NCBI GenBank assembly: GCA_965203135.1
Contig: CBDBBO010000001.1
Coordinates: 1,736,001 to 1,800,000 of the forward strand
DNA: 64,000 nucleotides
Direction of reading: 5' to 3'
Source of the DNA: CATOSD01 sp965203135
GTDB taxonomy: Bacteria > Chloroflexota > Dehalococcoidia > Lucifugimonadales > CATOSD01
The notes under the pieces were generated by a model. The model saw only the letters and a program-made list of their open reading frames with translations. It was not told where the DNA came from and searched no databases. Position numbers and translations under genes: made by a program. Positions 44,902-53,194 of the stretch are shown here, in pieces; the first letter of the stretch is position 1; every line of letters starts with the position of its first letter.

Positions 44902-45351
44902 TCAGCGCGCGCCCGCGAGAAGGCCTTCTCGCGCTGCGTCTATCTCGCGAGTGCGCGCCACGAGGTCGGCGATGCTGGTGGAGCCCAGGATGTCGTACAC
45001 CGCCCTGGCCACGTCGCGCCACACCTCCCGCTGCGCGCACGCCGGCGCGTGTACGCACACATCGGCGTCGTCCAGGCAGGCAACCAGCGTCTCGGCGCCT
45101 GCCAGGCACTCCATCACGTCGCTAAGAAGTATCTCCGAAGGCTCCATCGCCAGCGAGTGGCCGCCCTGCGGCCCGCGCTGGCTGTGCAGCATGTTGCGCT
45201 TGCGCAGCGCGCGCAGCACCTGCGCGAGGTACGGCTCCGGTATCGCCATGCGCCTCGCGATCTGCGCGGCCTGCACCGGGCCGCCCTCCGAGTGCAGCGC
45301 GATGTCCACCAGCGCGCGCACGCCGTAATCAACCTTAATCGGGATATGCAT
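44902..45351 (-). CDS. Rrf2-family transcription regulator (Fe-S sensing type)
   Basis: This 149-residue protein is an Rrf2/IscR-like winged-helix regulator. The HTH region is IPIKVDYGVRALVDIAL...QIARRMAIPEPYLAQVLRALRKRNML. A wing with SQRGPQGGHSLA follows. The cluster-binding cysteines are in ETLVACLDDADVCVHAPACAQR (three cysteines). Rrf2 regulators of this type sense Fe-S status and often repress their own SUF operon. A dyad immediately after the operon promoter (50096-50118) is a candidate site. It lies inside the SUF operon, downstream of the sufU-like gene at 45395-45847. Confidence 0.92.
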   Translation of the reverse strand: MHIPIKVDYGVRALVDIALHSEGGPVQAAQIARRMAIPEPYLAQVLRALRKRNMLHSQRGPQGGHSLAMEPSEILLSDVMECLAGAETLVACLDDADVCVHAPACAQREVWRDVARAVYDILGSTSIADLVARTREIDAAREGLLAGAR

Positions 45352-45394
45352 ATGCGTCTGCCTCCCGTTCCCGGTGGGGCCTTAGCAACCCCGC

Positions 45395-45847
45395 CTACTC
45401 CGTGCTGACTCGCTCGTTCTGCTCGCTCAACGCCGAGTGCAGCGTGTGCCAGGATAGCGTGGCGCACTTGATGCGCGCCGGGAAGTCGGTCACACCGGAC
45501 ATGATCTCCAGGTCGCCCAGCAACTCGGCGTCGTAGTCCTCCTCGGGCCTGCGCGTGATCATGTGGCGAAACGCTTCGAACACGCGCTCCGCCTCCTCCA
45601 CGGGAATCCCCTTGACACGCTCGGTCATCATGGACGACGTGGCCTTGGATATGGCGCACCCCTCGGCTATGAATCCGACGTCGCTTATCACGTCGCCATC
45701 GACGCTCAGGTACACCGAAATGCGGTCCCCGCACAGCGGATTGAAGCCCTCGGCGCTGCGATTGGCGTCGTCCAGCTTGCGGAAGTTGCGAGGCCGCCGG
45801 TTGTGGTCCATCACAACCTCTTGGTACAGTTCGCGAAGGTCGTACAT
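45395..45847 (-). CDS. Second SufU-like protein
   Basis: This 150-residue protein shares the SufU/IscU N-terminal fold. Cysteines are in FNPLCGDRI (Cys39), FIAEGCAISKATSSMM and FPARIKCATLSWHTL. It differs from the sufU-adjacent copy in many positions, so the two are old paralogs rather than a recent duplication. It sits after sufD and before the Rrf2 gene. It may act as an alternative sulfur acceptor or a scaffold. Confidence 0.9.
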   Translation of the reverse strand: MYDLRELYQEVVMDHNRRPRNFRKLDDANRSAEGFNPLCGDRISVYLSVDGDVISDVGFIAEGCAISKATSSMMTERVKGIPVEEAERVFEAFRHMITRRPEEDYDAELLGDLEIMSGVTDFPARIKCATLSWHTLHSALSEQNERVSTE

Positions 45848-45906
45848 GTGGGCCTTTCTCTAGCGCTCAAACTTGAGGAATCATCAGTGGTCTGGTCGCC
45901 GACAGG

Positions 45907-47253
45907 CTAAAACTCGAACCTGTAGCTCGGCAGCGACTCCAGGAAGATGCCCTCCAGGAAATCCCTCAGCTCGTCCAGTTGCACCGTGTCGATGATCTCG
46001 CTCGCGAAGCCGTAGATGAGCAGCCGGCTCGCCGTCTCCAGGTCCACGCCGCGGCTGCGCATGTAGAAAACGGTGTCCTCGCTGATGTTGCCCGCCGTAG
46101 CCCCGTGGCCGCACTTCACGTCGTCCGCGTAGATGTACAGCGCGGGCTTGCTGTCCACTTCCGCTGTCGGCGACAGTACCAGGTTCTTGTCCGATTGCAG
46201 CGAGTCTGTCTTTATCGCGCCCTCACGTACCCACACGGTGCCGCCGAACACCGCCCTGGACCTGCCACTGAGGATGCCCTTGTAGTACAGGCGGCTGGTC
46301 CCGTACGGCTTGGCGTGGTCGATGTTGATGAAGTTGTCCATGTGCTGGCGGCCGGACGTTATGTACAGCCCGCCCAGGTCGCAGTAGCTCCCTGTGCCGT
46401 CGAGCGTCACTTCCAGGTCGTACCGTCCTATCGCGGGGCCCTTCTCGAACGACCTGGACGTGTAGACGCTGTCCTCGGCCTGTCGCACACGCGCGACGCC
46501 CACGTGGTAGGCCTGCTCGCTCTCCAAGAGCAGCCGGTGGTGGTCTATACGCGCGCCGCGCTCCAGCGCCATCTCGGTCACCGAGTTTGTGAAGTAGCGC
46601 TGATCCTGCGCGCCGACGTAGCTCTCCACGACTGTCGCCGCGCTGCCCGCCTCCGCCACCACCAGCGCCCGCGGGTGCGATGCCGTGGGCTCGTCCGATG
46701 CCGTCGAGCAGAAGACGAGGTGAATCGGCGACTCGGCCTTAACGCCCTTCCCGATGCGCACGTACGCGCCGTCCTGCAAGAAAGCGGTGTTGAGCGCCAC
46801 AAATCCGTCGTCTTCGGGGCTGGCGTACTCGGCCAATCGCTCCTCGACATTCGTCTCGCCGTTTGCGATGGCCGCTCCGAGGCTCATAGTGCGCACCCCG
46901 TTTGCGGACGGGAGCGGCGAGGACAGCGCCTCCGAGAACCGGCCGTCCACGAACACCAGGTTGGTCCAGCCATCCGTCAGCAGCGCCGTGCCGCGAAGCT
47001 GCTCGCGCGCCCGTTCGGTGGCGGCCGCGGCGTCCTTCGCGCCACCGCCGTGGCGAAAGCTCGCCGCCGCGATGGGCCCGACGTTCGTGTACTTCCACTT
47101 CTCGTTGCCCCTGCGCGCCGTGGGCATCCCCGTGTCCAGGAAGCGCCGCCAAGCCGCAGCGCGAAGCTCGCGGACACATTGCGGCTGGCCCTCGGCGCTC
47201 AGGGCGGCGTAGTCTGCCGCGTATTGATCGAACTGTGTCAGTGTCGTTGTCAT
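45907..47253 (-). CDS. sufD: Fe-S cluster assembly protein SufD
   Basis: This 448-residue SufB/D-family protein forms the SufBC2D-type scaffold with SufB and SufC. The C-terminal half has the beta-helix segments typical of SufD: VVESYVGAQDQRYFTNSVTE, then SRLYYKGILSGRSRAVFGGTVWV, and DVKCGHGATAGNISEDTVFYM, where C-G-H is the conserved patch shared with SufB. The start lies 1 base after the sufC stop. A lower score reflects that family identity is shared with SufB, but the position after sufC fits SufD. Confidence 0.9.
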   Translation of the reverse strand: MTTTLTQFDQYAADYAALSAEGQPQCVRELRAAAWRRFLDTGMPTARRGNEKWKYTNVGPIAAASFRHGGGAKDAAAATERAREQLRGTALLTDGWTNLVFVDGRFSEALSSPLPSANGVRTMSLGAAIANGETNVEERLAEYASPEDDGFVALNTAFLQDGAYVRIGKGVKAESPIHLVFCSTASDEPTASHPRALVVAEAGSAATVVESYVGAQDQRYFTNSVTEMALERGARIDHHRLLLESEQAYHVGVARVRQAEDSVYTSRSFEKGPAIGRYDLEVTLDGTGSYCDLGGLYITSGRQHMDNFINIDHAKPYGTSRLYYKGILSGRSRAVFGGTVWVREGAIKTDSLQSDKNLVLSPTAEVDSKPALYIYADDVKCGHGATAGNISEDTVFYMRSRGVDLETASRLLIYGFASEIIDTVQLDELRDFLEGIFLESLPSYRFEF

Positions 47254-47254
47254 G

Positions 47255-48034
47255 CTACCCCACCGCCTCTCGCACCCAGTCGTACCCCTTCTCCTCCAAT
47301 TCCAGCGCCAGCTCCCGCCCGCCGGACATCGCCAGCCTGCCCGCGACCAGCACGTGCACGTAGTCTGGCGTGATGTAGTTGAGGATGCGCTGGTAGTGTG
47401 TCACCAGCACGATGGCCTTCTCCGACCCGCGCAGGTGGTTCACACCGTTCGCCACGATGCGCAGCGCGTCGATGTCCAGGCCCGAGTCGGTCTCGTCGAG
47501 CAGCGCCAGCTTAGGATCGAGCAGCGCCATCTGCAGTATCTCGTTGCGCTTCTTCTCGCCTCCTGAAAAGCCCTCGTTGACGGAGCGCCTCACCAGGTCC
47601 GCAGGCATCTCCATAAGCTCCATCTGTGCCTCGAGGTGGCGGTCGAACTCCCGGATGCTCAGCTCCTTCTGCCCCTTGTGCTGGCGCACCGCGTCCAGCG
47701 CCGTCTTGAGGAACTGCCAGGAGCGCACTCCGGCCAGCTCGACCGGATACTGGAATGCCAGGAAAATCCCCTCGCGCGCGCGGTCTTCGGGGAGCATCTG
47801 GAGGAGGTCCTGTCCCTGGTACAGCACCTCACCCTGGGTGACGGTGTACTCGGGCCGGCCCGCCAGCACGTTCGCCAGCGTGCTCTTGCCCGAGCCGTTG
47901 GGCCCCATTATGGCGTGCGCCTCGCCCAGGTTCACCGTGAGGTTGACGCCGTTCAGAATCGCGGTGTCGTCCACCGAGACGTGCAGGTCCCGGATTTGCA
48001 GAAGTGGTTCGGTGTTGTCCGTATCCTGAGTCAT
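47255..48034 (-). CDS. sufC: Fe-S cluster assembly ATPase SufC
   Basis: This 259-residue ABC-type ATPase powers the SufBCD scaffold. Walker A is GPNGSGKSTLANVLAG, the signature is NEGFSGGEKKRNEI, and Walker B is LALLDETDSGLDIDAL; the switch histidine is in VLVTHYQRIL. ATG 48034 gives the normal length; upstream frames extend into noncoding sequence. No strong ribosome site is visible, so translation may rely on the upstream gene. The stop is 1 base before sufD. Confidence 0.95.
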   Translation of the reverse strand: MTQDTDNTEPLLQIRDLHVSVDDTAILNGVNLTVNLGEAHAIMGPNGSGKSTLANVLAGRPEYTVTQGEVLYQGQDLLQMLPEDRAREGIFLAFQYPVELAGVRSWQFLKTALDAVRQHKGQKELSIREFDRHLEAQMELMEMPADLVRRSVNEGFSGGEKKRNEILQMALLDPKLALLDETDSGLDIDALRIVANGVNHLRGSEKAIVLVTHYQRILNYITPDYVHVLVAGRLAMSGGRELALELEEKGYDWVREAVG

Positions 48035-48074
48035 CGCTATCGGAGTGTCCCTTTCGGTTAGTGTTTGTCTCTGC

Positions 48075-48518
48075 TTAAGGATTGCCGCCCCGCGTCCTGA
48101 CGAAGGACCTGGAGCGGACATGGTTGCGGCGGGGTGGCTGCTCTGGAGGCGGAATCGCCGCGAGAATGCCCACGAACCTTCTCACATTATCCATGCGACG
48201 GCGTATTGCCCCTTCGCTCCAGTGAGCCTCGTAGAAGTTTGCATGAAGAGCCTGCGCGGTGTCGAACAGATTGTCAATCTCCTCATTCCCCGTTTCCTCG
48301 ACCAGGCGCTCAGCCACGATCGCGAGATGGGAATGTGTGTCGTGGCCCCAGTCGCGCTCCGTCGCCAGCGCCTTCAGGTGCTGTGCCGCCGCGCCCCAGG
48401 ACTTCTCGGAGGCCTGCACGAAATCGCCCTTCTCGAACTCCGCCTCCGCCTCCTGCAGAAGCCAGTCCCCAGTGATCCGGAACTCCTTGGCGAACTCGTT
48501 GACGTCGACGTACGTCAT
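48075..48518 (-). CDS. PaREP1/HEPN-like protein in the SUF operon
   Basis: This 147-residue helical protein matches the PaREP1-type HEPN group. EFEKGDFVQASEKSWGAAAQ is the core motif with conserved G-D-x-x-x-A-S-E-K-x-W, and TAQALHANFYEAHWSEGAI gives the L-H-x-N-F-Y-E signature. HEPN proteins are often RNases or partners of minimal nucleotidyltransferases, but no such partner is present. ATG 48518 lies 3 bases after the sufB stop. A proline/arginine-rich tail ends near 48075. Insertion between sufB and sufC is uncommon and its purpose unknown. Confidence 0.75.
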   Translation of the reverse strand: MTYVDVNEFAKEFRITGDWLLQEAEAEFEKGDFVQASEKSWGAAAQHLKALATERDWGHDTHSHLAIVAERLVEETGNEEIDNLFDTAQALHANFYEAHWSEGAIRRRMDNVRRFVGILAAIPPPEQPPRRNHVRSRSFVRTRGGNP

Positions 48519-48521
48519 CCC

Positions 48522-49983
48522 CTAGCCTACCGTGCCTTCGAGGTTCACCCTGAGAAGCTGCGACGCCTCCGCCGCGAACTCGAACGGCAGCTCCTTGAAG
48601 ATGCCCCGGCAGAAGCCGTTGATGATCATGTAGTTGGCGTCGTCGAGCGAAATTCCACGCTGCTGCAGGTAGAAGAGTTGGTCGTCGTTCACCTTGGACG
48701 TCGTTGCCTCGTGGCCCATCCGCGCCGTGGGATTGCGCACCTCGATGTAGGGCACGGTGTGCGCTCCGCACTGGTCGCCGATCAGCAGCGAGTCGCACTG
48801 CGTGAAGTTGCGGGCGTTCTTGGCGGTGGGCATTATCTTCACCATGCCGCGGTAGGTGGCCTGGCCGTGCCCCGCCGATATGCCCTTGGCGACGATGGTG
48901 CTGCGCGTGTTCTTGCCCAGGTGGATCATCTTGGTGCCCGTGTCGGCCTGCTGGTAGTTGTTCGTCAGCGCGACCGAGTAGAACTCGCCCACCGAGTTGT
49001 CGCCCTGGAGTATCACGCTCGGGTACTTCCACGTGATGGCCGAGCCGGTTTCCACCTGCGTCCAGGATATCTTGGAGTTGACGCCCGCCGCCTGGCCCCT
49101 CTTGGTGACGAAGTTGTACACGCCCCCGTTGCCGTCCTTGTCGCCCGGGTACCAGTTCTGCAGCGTGGAGTACTTGATCTCTGCGTCGTCCAGCGCCACC
49201 AGCTCCACTACCGCCGCGTGGAGCTGGTGCGTCTTGCGGATGGGCGCGGTGCAGCCCTCCAGGTAGCTCACGTAACTACCCTTGTCGGCGATGATGAGCG
49301 TCCGCTCGAACTGCCCCGTGTCGATCTCGTTGATGCGGAAGTACGTCATCAGCTCGACCGGACACCGCACGCCCTCAGGCACGTAGCAGAACGAGCCGTC
49401 GCTGAAGACCGCCGAGTTCAGCGCGGCGTAGAAGTTGTCGCTGTACGGCACCACCGAGCCGATGTACTTCTTCACCAGCTCCGGGTGGTTCTGCACCGCC
49501 TCGCTCATCGAGCAGAATATGACGCCGGCCTTCTCCAGCATCTCCTTGTAGGTCGTGGCGACGGACACGCTGTCCAGCACCGCGTCGACCGCCACGCCGG
49601 TGAGCCGCTTCTGCTCCTCCAGCGGTATGCCCAGCTTGTCGAAAGCCTCCAGCACCTCGGGATCGACGTCGTCCAGGCCTCTTCGGGCCGTCCCCCTGGG
49701 ACTTGGGCGCAGCGTAGTAGATGATGTCCTGGAAGTCGATGGGAGGGTGCTCGATGTTAGCCCACGTGGGCTCCTCGTTGCCCAGCGTCAGCCAGTGGCG
49801 GTACGCCTTCAACCGCCACTCCAGCATCCACTCGGGCTCCTGCTTTTTGGCCGAAATCAGCCGGACTATGTCCTCGCTGAGGCCCCTGGGGGCTATGTCC
49901 GACTCGATGTCCAAGTCGAAGCCCCACCTGTAGGCGGCTTCCTCGATGCCAGTCTCGCGTGAAATGACCTTCTGCGTGGTCAT
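48522..49983 (-). CDS. sufB: Fe-S cluster assembly protein SufB (one-base frameshift)
   Basis: This is the SufB scaffold subunit, first gene of the SUF operon. The 5' part (from ATG 49983) reads SRETGIEEAAYRWGFDLDIE... and PPIDFQDIIYYAAPKSQGDG. The 3' part reads LEAFDKLGIPLEEQKRLTGV and continues to VVAKGISAGHGQATYRGMVK and the terminal GFCRGIFKELPFEFAAEASQ. The two parts are in different frames because of one additional base in the AAGAGGCCTGG stretch around 49676-49680 (minus strand). Removing it restores K-S-L-D-D-V-D-P-E-V and a 486-residue protein of normal SufB length. An error in assembly or a true mutation is possible; SufB is normally essential, so error is likelier. Confidence 0.9.
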
Positions 49984-50095
49984 GCGTGTCGCGTCTCCTG
50001 TCTGATCCTGATTGCCGGTAGAGGGCCGCCCCGATTGGTCGGGCGCTCGCAATCGCCCCCTCCGTCGCTGCGTGAACTTTCGTGTTTGGATTAGG

Positions 50096-50118
50096 TTCTT
50101 GATGAATTCGGTCAAGAA
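50096..50118. promoter_or_regulatory. Dyad at the SUF operon transcription start; possible Rrf2 operator
   Basis: TTCTTGA and TCAAGAA form a 7-base inverted repeat separated by 9 bases, just downstream of the -10 box on the minus strand. A repressor bound here would overlap transcription initiation. The linked Rrf2 gene is the candidate regulator. Confidence 0.55.
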
Positions 50119-50121
50119 TAA

Positions 50122-50150
50122 ATTATGCCATTTCTGGAGCCGAATCGCAA
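50122..50150 (-). promoter_or_regulatory. Predicted SUF operon promoter
   Basis: TTGCGA (50150-50145), a 17-base spacer and CATAAT (50127-50122) read leftward into sufB. Confidence 0.65.
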
Positions 50151-50239
50151 GGTTTTCCTTTGAGCCGAGGCTGGTTCTCCATAGCCATGCCGCCATCGCC
50201 TGAACCGCTACCGAGGACACTATTGGCACGTCTGTTACA

Positions 50240-52162
50240 ATGGCGACGCTTGGTGGGCGGATTCAGGCATCGCACGATGTAGCATTGCGAGAACAAATGG
50301 GAAAATCGAAACTATCCGCCGATGAAGCGCACACCCCCGCGCACCCAACGGTGCTCAGGGTCATTCGCGCCTCAATGGCGACCCTTGTGGTGGCGCTGCT
50401 GCTGGGCATGGCAGCCGATTCTAGCCTTCGCATCGCGCTGGAATCCAGTCCGGTGAACGCCCAAGCTAGCAATTCTGACAGGGACAGTCTGGTCGCCTTA
50501 TTCGAGGCCACCGGCGGCCCCCAGTGGGGGAATAGCGCCAACTGGCTGAGTGACAGGCCTGTGGGTGAGTGGTATGGCATCTCTGCCGATAAGTCCGGCA
50601 GGGTGTTTGACATCGCTCTACCCGACAACCGTTTGATTGGGAAGATTCCTGCTGAACTCGGCAGCCTATCAAATCTGGACAGACTGGACTTGTCATTCAA
50701 TAGTTTGGTTGGTGAGATACCTGCCGAAATAGGCAACCTGTCCAATCTGACTAATTTGGACCTCAGTGCCAATTCACTGACCGGTGAGATACCTGCCGAA
50801 ATAGGCAACCTGTTGTATCTGAAAGGGCTGTACCTCGCGAGCAACCGGCTAATCGGAGAGATTCCGGCCGAAATAGGCAACTTGGCCGGTCTATATGAAC
50901 TCTACCTTTACCACAACGAGTTGACCGGGCAGATTCCTGTTGAACTTGGCGACCTGTCCAACTTGGACCGGCTTCATCTCTATCACAACCGGTTGACCGG
51001 TGAAGTACCTGTTGAACTTGCCGGCATGTCCAGTCTCCGAGATCTGCACCTATCTAGTAACGAGTTGACTGGTGAGATACCGGTTGAACTCGTCGACCTG
51101 TCCAATCTGCGATGGCTGAGTCTCTTGGACAACAAGTTGACTGGTGAGATACCGGTTGAACTCGCCGATCTGTCTAATCTGAATGCGCTTTATCTTGGAC
51201 ACAACCGGTTGACTGGTGAAATTCCTGTTGAGCTAGCGAGCCTGTCTAATCTGCGCTCCCTGCACTTGTCAGGCAACCAGTTGGTCGGAAAGATACCGGC
51301 TGAACTCGGTAGATTGTCCTATCTCGAATTGCTGGATCTGTCTGACAACCAGTTAACTGGGGAAATTCCGGCCGACCTCGGCACCCTCCGCCAGTTGGTG
51401 CAGCTGTACCTCTCTAGTAATCGCCTGTCCGGGAAGATACCGCATGATTTAACAGAGTTACTGCGTATACGTTTCTTCCATGTCCACGAAAATGCAGAGC
51501 TTTGCACGCCGACGGATGCCGCATTCTTGCAATGGCTCGGAGCCATTCCTGAAACGAAAATCGTCCCGTATTGTTCTTCCTCAGCCACTCCAATGCCTGC
51601 TGCCACGCCAACGTCTACGCCCGAGCCTACGCCCACCGCCACGCTTACGCCCGAGCCCACGCCTACGCCCGAGCCCACGCCTACGCCCGAGCCTACGCCT
51701 ACCGCCACGCTTGCGCCCGAGCCCACGCCTACGCCCGAACCCACGCCCACGCCCTCCCCTACTGCCACGCCTACGCCCGAACCCACGCCCACGTCGACGC
51801 CCACTCCTACCCCTACTGCCACGCTCACGCCTGAGCCGACACCAACCGCCACTCCGATACCGACTGCCACGCCAACCGCTACGCCGACACCCACGCCAAC
51901 CGCTATACCGACACACACGCCGACCGCAACACCTGTGCCGACTGCCACGCCCACGCCAACCGAGGCTGCGGTTGTTCCGCCGCCGGAGTCTGAAGACCTC
52001 CCCCGTTGGACCACGTCATTGCCGGTTTTCCTGACAGCTATAGGGCTGACGGCACTGATAGCCCTCCTGGCCGGCCTGGTGATTGGCGTGCTGGCGTACG
52101 CCCTTTTCCTGCGGTTACAATCGCGACACTATGAGGCGGACGACAATCGCCGGCTGGAATGA
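50240..52162 (+). CDS. Plant-type leucine-rich-repeat surface protein with PT stalk
   Basis: This 640-residue protein appears surface-anchored. An N-terminal hydrophobic segment (about residues 38-60) may be a signal or anchor. Then comes a cap (LFEATGGPQWGNSANWL) and at least 11 LRRs of the ~24-residue plant-specific type, with repeats like NRLTGEIPVELADLSNLNAL. A cysteine-containing C-cap (NAELCTPTDAAFL) follows. Next is a ~150-residue TPTPTPEPT-rich stalk and a C-terminal helix (VFLTAIGLTALIALLAGLVIGVL) with a basic tail. ATG 50240 is the first in-frame choice; Met20 at 50297 is an alternative. The gene is less GC-rich than neighbours. Binding of proteins or glycans is likely but unproven. 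Confidence 0.88.
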   Translation: MATLGGRIQASHDVALREQMGKSKLSADEAHTPAHPTVLRVIRASMATLVVALLLGMAADSSLRIALESSPVNAQASNSDRDSLVALFEATGGPQWGNSANWLSDRPVGEWYGISADKSGRVFDIALPDNRLIGKIPAELGSLSNLDRLDLSFNSLVGEIPAEIGNLSNLTNLDLSANSLTGEIPAEIGNLLYLKGLYLASNRLIGEIPAEIGNLAGLYELYLYHNELTGQIPVELGDLSNLDRLHLYHNRLTGEVPVELAGMSSLRDLHLSSNELTGEIPVELVDLSNLRWLSLLDNKLTGEIPVELADLSNLNALYLGHNRLTGEIPVELASLSNLRSLHLSGNQLVGKIPAELGRLSYLELLDLSDNQLTGEIPADLGTLRQLVQLYLSSNRLSGKIPHDLTELLRIRFFHVHENAELCTPTDAAFLQWLGAIPETKIVPYCSSSATPMPAATPTSTPEPTPTATLTPEPTPTPEPTPTPEPTPTATLAPEPTPTPEPTPTPSPTATPTPEPTPTSTPTPTPTATLTPEPTPTATPIPTATPTATPTPTPTAIPTHTPTATPVPTATPTPTEAAVVPPPESEDLPRWTTSLPVFLTAIGLTALIALLAGLVIGVLAYALFLRLQSRHYEADDNRRLE

Positions 52163-52287
52163 CAATGAGGGTTAGCGTGTGCGGCGTCGCCCAGAGACGG
52201 CAATCGGGTGGAAACTTGCCGAACCGGCTCGCCAAGACTCTCCCCCAACCCTGCTACAATTGGACCACCCTAACTGGAGAACCAACC

Positions 52288-53088
52288 ATGCTAGTACTCA
52301 AAACCAGCCCCTCATTCCTGCAAAGAATCGCCGTCGTCGAGGTGTTCGGCGCCATCGGCGGCAGCGTCAGCTCGTCCGCCCACGAGCGCGTCTTCACCGC
52401 CATCGAGAAGGACGACAAGATCCGCGCCCTCGTGCTGGACATCGACTCCCCCGGAGGCGGAGTCTCGGCATCCGACTACCTGTACCACAGCGTCGCCAGG
52501 ATCGCCGAAAAGAAGCCCGTCATCGCCAGCATACGCGGCCTGGGCGCGTCCGGCGCCTACTACATAAGCTGCGCTGCGCAGATTATCGTCGCCTCCCCCG
52601 CGGCCCTGGTCGGCTCCATCGGCGTCTTGTCCGTCCGTCCCGCCCTGCGCGAGATGCTCCAGAAGGCGGGCGTGCGGGTAAGCGTGAACAAGAGCGGACG
52701 CCTGAAGGACATGGGCGCCGTGTGGCGCGACGCCACTCCCGAAGAGTCGGAGAAGATGCAGGAGATGGTGGACCACTCATACGACATGTTCGTGTCGATC
52801 GTCGCGAAGGCCCGCAGCCTCGACGAGGACGCCGTTCGCGGTCTCGCCACCGGCGAGGTGTACTGGGCGCCGAGAGCGCACGAGCTTGGCCTCGTGGACG
52901 AACTGGGCGACCTCCAGAGGGCCATCGACATCGCCGCCGAGCTATCCGGTGCGCCGCGCAAGCCCATCTTCATGCGCCCCAGCCGCTCGCTCCGTGCGCG
53001 GCTGTTCGGCGCCATGGCCGACTCCCTGGTGGACTCCGTAGCCAACCGCATCGAGCGCCGCATCTACAACGACGCCATGAGATACTAG
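52288..53088 (+). CDS. sppA: S49-family signal peptide peptidase (SppA-like)
   Basis: This 266-residue membrane-associated serine protease resembles short SppA proteins that degrade released signal peptides. The oxyanion/substrate region is VLDIDSPGGGVSASDYLYHS. The nucleophile serine is in IRGLGASGAYYISCAA. The lysine base is in SVNKSGRLKDMGAVWRDATPEE. No clear N-terminal transmembrane segment is visible, unlike many SppA. TGGAGA before ATG 52288 and an extended -10 TGCTACAAT at 52252-52260 mark the transcription unit. Confidence 0.9.
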   Translation: MLVLKTSPSFLQRIAVVEVFGAIGGSVSSSAHERVFTAIEKDDKIRALVLDIDSPGGGVSASDYLYHSVARIAEKKPVIASIRGLGASGAYYISCAAQIIVASPAALVGSIGVLSVRPALREMLQKAGVRVSVNKSGRLKDMGAVWRDATPEESEKMQEMVDHSYDMFVSIVAKARSLDEDAVRGLATGEVYWAPRAHELGLVDELGDLQRAIDIAAELSGAPRKPIFMRPSRSLRARLFGAMADSLVDSVANRIERRIYNDAMRY

Positions 53089-53100
53089 GGAGTTCCAAAT

Positions 53101-53176
53101 GTCCCTTCACCCTCGACGGGGGAGGGGGCCAAAAGTCCCTTCCCCCGTCAAAGGGGGAAGGTTAGGATGGGGGTGG
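53101..53176. repeat. Dispersed palindromic repeat, copy 8 (double)
   Basis: CCCTTCACCCTCGACGGGGG is followed by a second stem CCCTTCCCCCGTCAAAGGGG and tail AAGGTTAGGATGGGGGTG. It lies between sppA and the convergent deacylase gene. Confidence 0.75.
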
Positions 53177-53194
53177 ACGAGCGCCGCCAGATCC

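Noticed and set aside
51571..52014. Short tandem repeats that look like a CRISPR or microsatellite
   Set aside because: They are in frame and encode the Thr-Pro-Glu stalk of the LRR protein; there are no spacers of constant length.
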